Source of the DNA: an uncultured Prevotella sp.
Lineage (GTDB): Bacteria; Bacteroidota; Bacteroidia; Bacteroidales; Bacteroidaceae
Reading direction: 5' to 3'
Length of the DNA: 64,000 nt
Assembly (NCBI RefSeq): GCF_946404925.1
Contig: NZ_CAMJFM010000002.1
Span: forward strand, 1 to 64,000
A model generated the notes under the pieces. That model made no database searches and was not told the DNA's origin. It saw only the letters and a program-made list of their open reading frames with translations. Below, piece after piece: positions 16,208 to 24,000 of this stretch. The translations under genes and the position numbers were made by a program. How positions within the stretch are numbered: the stretch's first letter is position 1; every line of letters begins with the position of its first letter.

Positions 16208-19200
16208 TTATTGGATAATCTCGCTTTGGGTGATGTAATGACGATTGCTGGGGAAAGAATTTGGAGTTATTGTAAACTTCTTGCCGTTTTGCAGGTTCAG
16301 CGTAACCTTCTGGAAGCGAGGGGCTGAGAGCATATAGCGATCAGTAGCTGGACATACAGGATAGAATCCCATCGACGAAAATACATACCATGCTGACATC
16401 TGGCCTGCATCATCATTGCCTGAGAGGCCGCCTGGCGTATCGTTGTATTCTGTGTCAAGGATATGGGTTACGCGCTCGATGGTCTTTTCGCGCTTACCAA
16501 TGAAATCATAGAGGTATGCTATCTGATGGCAAGGCTCATTGCCATGCCAATAGCGACCTTCATTAAACATTGAATCGAGTTTAGCCTCGAACTTTTCCTT
16601 GCCTCCTATAACTTCGATGAGGCCTTCTACATTCTGTGGAACATACCAAGTGTAGTGACAAGTGGCACCTTCGGTGATGTAAGATTTGCGATGAATGAAG
16701 TCTGTATTATTCTCGAAGAGACCACCATCTGTCTTTTTCTTCGTGATGGCCCTTGGCGCATGGCGACCATCGCAATAGCCTGTCTTGGGATTGATGACGT
16801 TGCGCCAATTCTCTGAGCGACGCATCAATTCTTTGTAATCCTTGTCTTTGCCTAAGGCTTTGGCCAATTGAGCTACAGCGAAATCATCGAAAGCATATTC
16901 AAGGGTACGTGATGTCTGTTCGTCTTGATGAAATGCCTCTTTCACGCCATCCTCCAAGGGGATATAGCCATACTTCAGATACGAGGTGAGTGCCCTGCGA
17001 CCCATACCGTTTTTGTAATCTTCGAAGTTGGTGGGTGTCTCGAAGGCATTCTTTCGCATAGCCTCGTAGGCCTTCTCATAGTCAAAATCCCTAATACCTT
17101 TTATATAAGCATCAGCCAATACGGCACTACAATGATCACCAATCATAGCTGCTGTATAGGAGTTCCAACAAGGGAAGATGGGTAGCCAACCGCCTTGCTC
17201 GTACATGGTTACTAGCGATTGCATCATATCAGCAGATTCCTTTGGGGCAATCAGCGTATAGAGTGGATGCAGGGCGCGATAAGTGTCCCACATCGAGAAG
17301 TCGCCATAGAATTTTCGAGGTGAGAGGTGAGAGGTGAGAGGTGAGACGATTTCACCATTGGCGAATTTGGGGTAGGAGCCATCAATGTCGCTCATCTCAC
17401 GAGGCAGGAATGAGCAGCGATAAAGGGCTCCATAGAACTGATTGACTTTGGCGATATCAGTATCCTCTACATCGATGGTGTGCAAACGAGCTATCCATTG
17501 TTGGGCTGTTTGCTGCATCATACTCTCAAAATCGTGTCCCTCAGCCTCGAAGGCAAAGTTGTTTTCTGCTCCTCTTTTGTTGGTAAACGATGTGGATGCT
17601 TTCAGGATAATGGGCTCGTTGACCTTACCCTCAAAGGTGAACCAGGCACACAAGCTGTCGCATCCAGAGTCTATGATTTTATCGTATGCCTGCAACAGAT
17701 AATGTCCGTCAAATCCAGCCTCCTCGCCCCAACCTTGATAGATGCGATGAACTGGGTTATAGCCATAGATGATGCCATCTGCATTGTTAATCTCCAGATA
17801 GCCTTGGCCCTCATCGCTATTGTGGTTCAACACAATGTGGATTGGTCCATCCTGCTCTGGGGTGATGCGGAAGATGGCGGTATGACTTGTGGCTGTAACC
17901 TCCATTTTTAGATGCTCATCTGGTAGACGAACACCATAGTAATGGGGATGCGAAATCTCATCGGAATGCCAAAAACGTGTGGCGCGCTCTTCTGGCTTCA
18001 GGCGTAATTTGCCACCAAGTGCTGCAAGCGTAAACGATCCATAGTCCTGCGTGCATCCGCCTACTATCCAGTGGCTGTTGCGGATGCCTTGGAATAGCGA
18101 ATCTGTATAATAATAAGGTGCCACGCACTTCTTCTCAGTATCGCGAGTCTGGGGCGTCCAAAAGTTCTGGCCGTTAGGCACGAGTACTGCTGGCAGGGTT
18201 TGTCCGTGCTCTTCAGAACCCTTGCCAAAAAGCCCTGCCGTTTTGGTATTGGAAGGTGCTGTTCCAACCATTGTGTTGAGGGCACAGAGTTGGCGAAGAT
18301 GCTCAAAGTAATGAATGCGCTCGTTTACTTGTTGCTTGAGTTCCGTCCAACTCTTAAAGCCGATCGACTTCTCGTTGTGCAGCAATTGCACCATCACGTC
18401 GCCTTGGGCATTGCGATAGAATATCATCTGCAGATTGGCTGCCATAGGCAGAATCTCGTCCATATAGTTGTATTCTTCGCCTCGAAGTTTAATTCCCATC
18501 AATGTGAATAATCGATAGAGATTAGAATCGTGGCCAAAGCGAAGATCTGCGCCTACGCCTCCACGGGCGATGGCTGCATCTGCCTCAGTCTCAATGTGTT
18601 GCCATAGTGAGATAGCGCTGCGGGCTGGTATTCCTTCGTTCTCTATCAGGTCGCCATGAACTATCGTCATGCTCTTGTTGTTCTTATTATAAACCGCCTC
18701 CATCTCCTCTGGTGTAAAGAGGTCATAGAGCGATACATTCAGCTCCACATCCTGCATGTCCGATGCGATGGTGTGCATCTCTGTGAGCAGTCTGGTGGGA
18801 TTCTCTATCTTTGTTGGATCGATAAAGAGCGCCTTGATGAATCTCTCTGGCGAAATCATCAAGGGTACGTTGGTGCGATTCTCGTGGACCTTCTCTTCTG
18901 GCGAGGTATAGGCTATCCAGGCCATATCTTCTTCTTGGGTGATGGGTGTTAGGTGGATGGTGTTGGATAATTGCTTGAGTTCATCCACAAAGTTCTCCAT
19001 ACTCACTTTGCACCTGTTTACAGTGCTGCTGTGGGCAGTTAGATGGGCATCAGAAGTGAAAAGTTGTGGGAAGTTCTTATACATTCTGCGAGCTATGCCA
19101 CGATGCTGACGAGCGCCAAGAGCGGTCAACTGTCCGCCATTGTCTTTGGCGTTTTTCCACACTTTGACCAAGCGCTTCTTCACGCTTTTGCCAAGTTTGG

Positions 19201-19459
19201 TCAGGTTCTTATCATCGTCAAAATGCTGGTTTACCCAAGTGTATCTGGCATCGTTGGTGAGCCAGCGCGACCCATGTCGGCCATAGTGCGATATGTAGAA
19301 CGGCTCGTAACCTTCTGGAGTTGGTTGCAACTGGGGTTTGTCAATGCCCGATTCAATAGGGTAGGCATAATAAACTCCGCCCATTTGTTGGGGCGACTTT
19401 GTTTGTGCCCAAGCAAAGACACAAACAAACAGCGTAGTAATTAGCAGTATTCGTCGCAT
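16208..19459 (-). CDS. Histidine acid phosphatase fused to GH92 alpha-mannosidase
   Basis: The 1083-aa product starts at the ATG at 19459 (signal peptide MRRILL...AWAQ), 2 nt behind the stop of the upstream GH92. Residues about 50-400 are a histidine acid phosphatase of the phytase/MINPP type: HYGRHGSR with Arg61-His62, LTALGARQ, SSTVNRC and proton-donor His310-Asp311 in RFGHDSN. Residues about 415-1083 are a GH92 exo-alpha-mannosidase: DFSMWDTYRALHPLYTL and GNDDAGQMSAWYVFSSMG (Asp1016/Asp1017). One enzyme could remove phosphate and mannose from phosphorylated mannans. A (GAGGTGA)4 tract codes SPLTSHLSPRK just before the DFSMWDT motif. Confidence 0.88.
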   Translation of the reverse strand: MRRILLITTLFVCVFAWAQTKSPQQMGGVYYAYPIESGIDKPQLQPTPEGYEPFYISHYGRHGSRWLTNDARYTWVNQHFDDDKNLTKLGKSVKKRLVKVWKNAKDNGGQLTALGARQHRGIARRMYKNFPQLFTSDAHLTAHSSTVNRCKVSMENFVDELKQLSNTIHLTPITQEEDMAWIAYTSPEEKVHENRTNVPLMISPERFIKALFIDPTKIENPTRLLTEMHTIASDMQDVELNVSLYDLFTPEEMEAVYNKNNKSMTIVHGDLIENEGIPARSAISLWQHIETEADAAIARGGVGADLRFGHDSNLYRLFTLMGIKLRGEEYNYMDEILPMAANLQMIFYRNAQGDVMVQLLHNEKSIGFKSWTELKQQVNERIHYFEHLRQLCALNTMVGTAPSNTKTAGLFGKGSEEHGQTLPAVLVPNGQNFWTPQTRDTEKKCVAPYYYTDSLFQGIRNSHWIVGGCTQDYGSFTLAALGGKLRLKPEERATRFWHSDEISHPHYYGVRLPDEHLKMEVTATSHTAIFRITPEQDGPIHIVLNHNSDEGQGYLEINNADGIIYGYNPVHRIYQGWGEEAGFDGHYLLQAYDKIIDSGCDSLCAWFTFEGKVNEPIILKASTSFTNKRGAENNFAFEAEGHDFESMMQQTAQQWIARLHTIDVEDTDIAKVNQFYGALYRCSFLPREMSDIDGSYPKFANGEIVSPLTSHLSPRKFYGDFSMWDTYRALHPLYTLIAPKESADMMQSLVTMYEQGGWLPIFPCWNSYTAAMIGDHCSAVLADAYIKGIRDFDYEKAYEAMRKNAFETPTNFEDYKNGMGRRALTSYLKYGYIPLEDGVKEAFHQDEQTSRTLEYAFDDFAVAQLAKALGKDKDYKELMRRSENWRNVINPKTGYCDGRHAPRAITKKKTDGGLFENNTDFIHRKSYITEGATCHYTWYVPQNVEGLIEVIGGKEKFEAKLDSMFNEGRYWHGNEPCHQIAYLYDFIGKREKTIERVTHILDTEYNDTPGGLSGNDDAGQMSAWYVFSSMGFYPVCPATDRYMLSAPRFQKVTLNLQNGKKFTITPNSFPSNRHYITQSEIIQ
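17317..17344. repeat. Perfect (GAGGTGA)4 tract inside the phosphatase-GH92 gene
   Basis: Four identical 7-bp units lie head to tail in the coding region. Gain or loss of one unit would shift the frame, as in contingency loci that switch by slipped-strand mispairing. In this copy the frame is open. Confidence 0.95.
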
Positions 19460-19461
19460 AG

Positions 19462-22194
19462 CTATTTCATTATTTTCCAATCAATACCAAGCGGATTGTT
19501 TCGCATTTCGATGACCAAAGGCAGGTCGCCGTTAGTAGATATCCACATCTCTGTGCGATCGATGTCAGCACGAACGTGGATGGAGTTAGCATCCTCGCCA
19601 ATCTTTCGCCAAGTGATACCATCGTAGACGAATATGCCTTTTGCTTTCAGGTCGCGTAGGGCTTGGCGCGAGATGAAGGCAAAGGTGCCTTTGGCTTCGT
19701 AGATGGCGCCATCTGATGGGATATCCCAACAGAAGCCTTTTCCGCTTTCTACGACATGTCGAGGTGTTTTGTAAACAGCCTCTTTACACCTTACTAATAA
19801 TGTATCGCCTTGCCAAGCATAGGTTAATGGCCAAGTGCGGAACTGCTTGTTCAGGGTAAAGCTGATGTTGAGGCTGGCGAATGGGGTAGTTCCTGAATAG
19901 TTTCCTACCGAGAAACTAACTGTTTCCTGCCGAGAAACACTTTGTTTCCTTGCTGGAAACTCTTTGTTTCCTTCCTTGATACGTTTGTTAGATACGTAGA
20001 ATGCCAATTCTCCGCCTTGCATCAGGTCAGCGTGTTCAAGTCGGGCATCGTCCAGAAGCTTGCCATTCAGGGTTACTTTCTCAAAATGCGTGCCTTTGCC
20101 CTTAACTGTTGCATGCAGCGACTTGCCATTAGAAAGCTGCATGGTCCACTCAGAAATCAGTGGCGCGTGCATCAGATAGTAACTCTGACCAGCATTGGGA
20201 TAAAGTCCCATCATGTGGAATGCCAACCACGAACTCATAGCGCCGCTATCGTCGTTTCCTGGCAATCCGTCTGGCTGGTCGTTATAATTCTCGCTGATAA
20301 TCTTCCTCACTCTATCCGTAGTCAGGTCAGGACGACCTATCCAATGATACAGACAAGGTGTGAGGAACGATGGCTCGTTGCCCACGTTGTAGCGCTTGCG
20401 ATCGAAGAACATATCCAGTCGCTTGCGAAAGGTCTCTGCTCCGCCACAAGCCTCAATCAATCCTGGCACATCGTGAGGAATGCTCAGCGAATACTCTGCT
20501 GATAGCGCCTCGTAGAAGAAGGTGCTCCACCAAGGCAGATACCAAGGTGCTACCTTTGTGATAGGGGTATAGGGGATGAGTGGGTGATAGACCTTCGATT
20601 TACCCCAAGGCACAGAGTCGAGCCAACGGCCTTGGGAATCCTTAGGCATGATGTAGCCTTTCACATCGTCCCACTCGTAGTCGGCACGCCACAGATTCTT
20701 CCAGTTCTCAGATTGTTTAAGGTAGCGCTCGTAGATATCCATACGACCTAACCCTTTGGCTACCAGGGCGATACAGTAATCGTTGTAGGCATACTCGATA
20801 GTGCGGGTTCCAGCACGGTCGATGCCGTAGGGCAGATAGCCATATTCCAGATACTCTTTCAGTCCGCCTCGTCCGTGCTTCTCGTGGTCGGCCCCTGGAT
20901 CCACCTCAGCATCCTTCAGCATGGCTTCGAGAGCATAGTTATAGTCGATGCCCTCAACACCTTTGGCATAGGCATCAGCTATCACAACCTCAGCATTCGA
21001 TCCGCCTTGGGTTCGTCCGTTGCAATCGCCACTACGGGCATCAGGCATGTAACCCTCTCGTTTATAGATGTTTAGCAGCGAGTTTACTATCTCGGCCTCA
21101 CGCTTTGGATCGATCAGCGTGATGAGTGGTGAGCTGGAGCGATAGGTGTCCCAAATGGCGTAATAATCGTCGTAGTAAGGGCGTTCTGTCCACTTGGGGT
21201 TCTCGCCAGTTTTATCCACAGGCATAATCATGGTGTGATATAGGGCTGTATAGAACATGCGCTTTTCAGCCTCGGTGCCTTTTATCTGTATGCGACTCAA
21301 TAGCGATTCCCAACTATCTCTAAGTTTCGCCAACTGGGTGTCGAAGTCGCAAGCGGGGATGTTGCGCTTGGCTTGTTGCTCGCTTACATACGATATGCCC
21401 ACCTTAATATTTAGTAAGGTGTCGGCAAACAACAAGGACTCCCCGCCCTTATGAGGGGAGGGGTTAGGGGTGGGGTGGAACGCTTTATCGCTTATCAAGC
21501 AGAAGTAAACCGTATAGGCATCGCCATTGTTCCATCCGCCACGAACGCGCGAATAGCCACGAACCTCATGGTCATTAACAATCTCAACCTCGCCACCAAT
21601 AAACTGCTGTTGCTCGCGGAGGTCTGGAACAGGGTTCTTGCCTAAGTAGTGAGTGGCATCAATGTAGAGGTGAGAGGTGAGAGGTGAGGGGTGAGAGATA
21701 TCTTTAGTGGGATAGTGAATGCGATAGAACGCACATCGCTCTGAGGTGGTTATCTCTGTCTTGATACCATTTTCGAAAGTTGTGGCATAATAGCCAAGTG
21801 AGAAATCTTCGTTCACTCTTTTCTGCGAAAAGTCATTTCTCTCACCTCTCACCTCTAGCTTCTCCTCACTAATAAAAGGTTGGATGAGTATGTTGCCATA
21901 CTTCTGTCCGCCACCAGTGCCGCTCACGTGGGTTTGCGAGAAGCCTGTTACTACTTCTGGCATTGCAGCCCAGCCTGCATTAGGCTTAATGGTACAATCG
22001 GGACCAGGTTTACACATACCGAATGGCATAGATGGCCCAGGGAATGTTCGTCCCACACCCTCGCTGCCAATACGCGGATCAACATACTGCCACACCTTTC
22101 CCGAACTACGTTCGCCTACCCATGGCCTTTGTGCCAAGCTCGCCATCGAACAAAGCAGCAAACATACGGTTACAACAATTGTTTTTAGTTTCAT
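19462..22194 (-). CDS. GH92 family alpha-mannosidase with C-terminal extension
   Basis: From the ATG at 22194 the product is 910 aa with a signal peptide ending near SLAQ. GH92 landmarks are GRTFPGPSMPFGMCKPGPD, the WDTYRSSSPLITL motif and GNDDSGAMSSWLAFHMMGLYP, with two acidic residues in GNDD. Family members remove terminal mannose in a calcium-dependent way. About 170 C-terminal residues after the catalytic part are not assigned. The gene contains four repeat-derived insertions (19900, 21438, 21667, 21839). It should be transcribed with the phosphatase-GH92 gene. The -7 box (TATCTTTG, 22199-22206) lies 4 nt before the ATG, so the mRNA is probably leaderless. Confidence 0.9.
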   Translation of the reverse strand: MKLKTIVVTVCLLLCSMASLAQRPWVGERSSGKVWQYVDPRIGSEGVGRTFPGPSMPFGMCKPGPDCTIKPNAGWAAMPEVVTGFSQTHVSGTGGGQKYGNILIQPFISEEKLEVRGERNDFSQKRVNEDFSLGYYATTFENGIKTEITTSERCAFYRIHYPTKDISHPSPLTSHLYIDATHYLGKNPVPDLREQQQFIGGEVEIVNDHEVRGYSRVRGGWNNGDAYTVYFCLISDKAFHPTPNPSPHKGGESLLFADTLLNIKVGISYVSEQQAKRNIPACDFDTQLAKLRDSWESLLSRIQIKGTEAEKRMFYTALYHTMIMPVDKTGENPKWTERPYYDDYYAIWDTYRSSSPLITLIDPKREAEIVNSLLNIYKREGYMPDARSGDCNGRTQGGSNAEVVIADAYAKGVEGIDYNYALEAMLKDAEVDPGADHEKHGRGGLKEYLEYGYLPYGIDRAGTRTIEYAYNDYCIALVAKGLGRMDIYERYLKQSENWKNLWRADYEWDDVKGYIMPKDSQGRWLDSVPWGKSKVYHPLIPYTPITKVAPWYLPWWSTFFYEALSAEYSLSIPHDVPGLIEACGGAETFRKRLDMFFDRKRYNVGNEPSFLTPCLYHWIGRPDLTTDRVRKIISENYNDQPDGLPGNDDSGAMSSWLAFHMMGLYPNAGQSYYLMHAPLISEWTMQLSNGKSLHATVKGKGTHFEKVTLNGKLLDDARLEHADLMQGGELAFYVSNKRIKEGNKEFPARKQSVSRQETVSFSVGNYSGTTPFASLNISFTLNKQFRTWPLTYAWQGDTLLVRCKEAVYKTPRHVVESGKGFCWDIPSDGAIYEAKGTFAFISRQALRDLKAKGIFVYDGITWRKIGEDANSIHVRADIDRTEMWISTNGDLPLVIEMRNNPLGIDWKIMK
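19900..19987. repeat. 22-bp palindromic tandem repeat inside the GH92 gene
   Basis: Units start at 19900, 19922, 19944 and 19966 with arms GTTTCC and GAAAC; the fourth is degenerate. Three units are 66 bp, which keeps the frame. They encode the stretch between the GH92 catalytic part and the C-terminal extension (EFPARKQSVSRQETVSFSVG). The period equals that of the intergenic array at 1803. Confidence 0.88.
21438..21476. repeat. G-rich dispersed repeat in the GH92 gene
   Basis: A CTCCCCGCCC...GGGGAGGGGTTAGGGG segment codes HPTPNPSPHKGGES on the minus strand. Peptides of this type (PxPNPSP) are known signs of REP-like repeats read as protein. A related C-rich/G-rich pair lies between genes at 58766-58830. 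Confidence 0.8.
21667..21697. repeat. GAGGTGA repeat tract in the GH92 gene, copy 1
   Basis: Three perfect GAGGTGA units and one degenerate unit (GGGGTGA) encode SHPSPLTSHL in a variable loop of the N-terminal sandwich domain. Confidence 0.9.
21839..21856. repeat. CTCTCAC repeat tract in the GH92 gene, copy 2
   Basis: A shorter tract of the same family in the opposite orientation to 21667; it encodes LEVRGER. Between the two copies lie about 140 bp of normal GH92 coding sequence. Confidence 0.85.
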
Positions 22195-22265
22195 GCTGCA
22201 AAGATAATCAAAATTTGGCATCGATTTTACGGATTAACATTGTTTTTTATAAGTAAAGAGTTAAA

Positions 22266-22292
22266 AATCCGTGTAATCCGTGTAATCCGTGC
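22266..22292. repeat. Three tandem AATCCGTG[TC] units upstream of queC
   Basis: Units begin at 22266, 22275 and 22284. The reverse complement reads as repeats of CACGGATT, a sequence type that I recall from many Bacteroidetes intergenic regions. It lies just before the queC -7 box (TAATTTTG, 22304-22311) in the divergent GH92/queC spacer. Confidence 0.85.
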
Positions 22293-22331
22293 CTAAAAAG
22301 TTGTAATTTTGCAACCAAAAACAGAGAAAAG

Positions 22332-22985
22332 ATGAAAGACTGTATATTGATTCTGAGTGGTGGACTCGACTCAACCACCTTATTATATGATTATCAGGAG
22401 CGTATAGCACTCGCCATCTCGTTTGATTATGGCAGCAATCACAACGCCAAGGAGATTCCCTTTGCCCGTATGCATTGCGAACGATTGGGCATCAAGCATA
22501 TTGTGATTCCCCTTGAGTTTATGGGCCAGTACTTCCGTAGTTCGCTGCTTTCTGGCGATGATGCTATCCCAGAGGGCCATTATGCTGATGAAAACATGAA
22601 GTCTACGGTGGTGCCTTTCCGTAACGGCATCATGTTGGCAGTTGCCACAGGAATGGCAGAATCTAACAATCTGCAATATGTGATGATGGCCAACCACGGA
22701 GGCGATCACACCATCTATCCCGATTGTCGTCCTGAGTTTGTTGAAGCTTTCGATGCTGCTGCCCATGCAGGTACTTATAATGGCGTGCGATTGCTGTCGC
22801 CCTATTGCAACATGACTAAAGGTCAGATTGCTGCACGAGGCAAGGAGTTGGGCATTAACTATGCCGAAACATGGTCGTGCTATCGTGGTGGCAACAAGCA
22901 TTGTGGCAAGTGTGGCACCTGTGTTGAACGCAAGGAAGCCCTTGCTGCTGCGGGTATCGACGACCCTACAGAATACGAATTTTAA
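22332..22985 (+). CDS. queC: 7-cyano-7-deazaguanine synthase
   Basis: The 217-aa protein has the PP-loop SGGLDS (residues 9-14) and the C-terminal zinc site Cys183, Cys191, Cys194 and Cys197 (CYRGGNKHCGKCGTC). It converts 7-carboxy-7-deazaguanine to preQ0 with ammonia and ATP in queuosine biosynthesis, in the cytoplasm. Length fits the family. No other queuosine gene is in the window, and I see no clear preQ1 riboswitch in the short leader. Confidence 0.95.
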   Translation: MKDCILILSGGLDSTTLLYDYQERIALAISFDYGSNHNAKEIPFARMHCERLGIKHIVIPLEFMGQYFRSSLLSGDDAIPEGHYADENMKSTVVPFRNGIMLAVATGMAESNNLQYVMMANHGGDHTIYPDCRPEFVEAFDAAAHAGTYNGVRLLSPYCNMTKGQIAARGKELGINYAETWSCYRGGNKHCGKCGTCVERKEALAAAGIDDPTEYEF

Positions 22986-23039
22986 ACAAATTCCGCGTTT
23001 TCTTTCGTTTGTTCGATTATTTTTTGCTATCTTTGCGGC

Positions 23040-23996
23040 GTGAACATAAAGGGAAAGATTCTTGTACTATCGGTAGCACTCATTTATGGTCTATCAGTAG
23101 CGGCCCAGAAGGTGAACGAAAAGTTTATCTTCACACCGCAATGGACGGCCCATGCCCAGTTTGCTGGCTACTATGTGGCTCAGGAGAAAGGTTTCTACAA
23201 GCAGGCCGGACTTGATGTAGAGATTGTGCATCCTTCGGTATCGCAAACTGCCATGAATCGCCTCAAGAATCGTGAGAGTCAGGCCACTACGCTCCAGCTT
23301 TGTCAGGCATTGGAGATTGTAGACAACGACATCCCTTTGGTCAATATCCTGCAGACATCCATGAACAACGCAACCGTCATTGTTTCGCGTCGTGATAAGG
23401 ATCCGCTTAAGCAAGTGGGTGCCCGTGTGGGTATGTGGCAGGCTGGATTCAGTCAGGTAGCCATGTGTATGAGTCACAAGGAGCATCTTAACTACCAGTG
23501 GGTTCGCTTTACTTCGAATATGGACCTCTTTCTGAAGGGCGCCATCGATGGCACGCTGGCCATGAGCTACAACGAGTATTACCAGCTGTTGCAGATGGGA
23601 TTTACCTTTACTGAGAATAATGTGTATCGTTTCAGCGATCATGGTTATAACATCCAGGAAGATGGTGTTTACATGCGTCGCGACTATTACGAGACTCATA
23701 AGACTCAGGCCCGTAAGTTTGCCCAGGCCAGTCGCAAGGGATGGGAGTGGGCAGCCAGTCATCCAGAGGAGGCGGTAGATATCGTGATGAAATATGTTCG
23801 CGCGAATCATATAGCCACCAATCGCACATTGCAGAAGCTGATGCTGAAAGAGGTGTTGCGATTGCAGATAGACAAGAAGTCGAATAAGCGTGAGTTTCGC
23901 TTGCGTCCAGATATGGTCAAGTTTGCCAGTCAGCTGATGAAAGAGAACCACATGCTTAAGAAAGATGTTACTTACCAGCAACTAATAGCGGATTAG
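23040..23996 (+). CDS. NMT1/THI5-like periplasmic substrate-binding protein
   Basis: The 318-aa protein uses a GTG start. A signal peptide (ILVLSVALIYGLSVAAQ) precedes an NMT1-type core: TPQWTAHAQFAGYYVAQEKG, then GLDVEIVHPS and GARVGMWQAGF. Relatives bind pyrimidine/thiamin precursors, sulfonates or nitrate for ABC importers, but no permease or ATPase gene is near. Instead the next gene, 4 nt later, is a Cache-SpoIIE phosphatase, so this may be a ligand-presenting co-sensor. The -7 box TATCTTTG (23028-23035) ends only 4 nt before the GTG, which suggests a leaderless transcript. Confidence 0.8.
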   Translation: MNIKGKILVLSVALIYGLSVAAQKVNEKFIFTPQWTAHAQFAGYYVAQEKGFYKQAGLDVEIVHPSVSQTAMNRLKNRESQATTLQLCQALEIVDNDIPLVNILQTSMNNATVIVSRRDKDPLKQVGARVGMWQAGFSQVAMCMSHKEHLNYQWVRFTSNMDLFLKGAIDGTLAMSYNEYYQLLQMGFTFTENNVYRFSDHGYNIQEDGVYMRRDYYETHKTQARKFAQASRKGWEWAASHPEEAVDIVMKYVRANHIATNRTLQKLMLKEVLRLQIDKKSNKREFRLRPDMVKFASQLMKENHMLKKDVTYQQLIAD

Positions 23997-24000
23997 AACT

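Noticed and set aside
21438..21476. Genuine proline-rich linker in GH92
   Set aside because: The peptide matches the translated form of a dispersed G-rich repeat and a related DNA element is found between genes at 58766.
22222..22331. preQ1 riboswitch before queC
   Set aside because: The stretch after the -7 box is about 20 nt and lacks a recognisable aptamer; the upstream part is the CACGGATT repeat.
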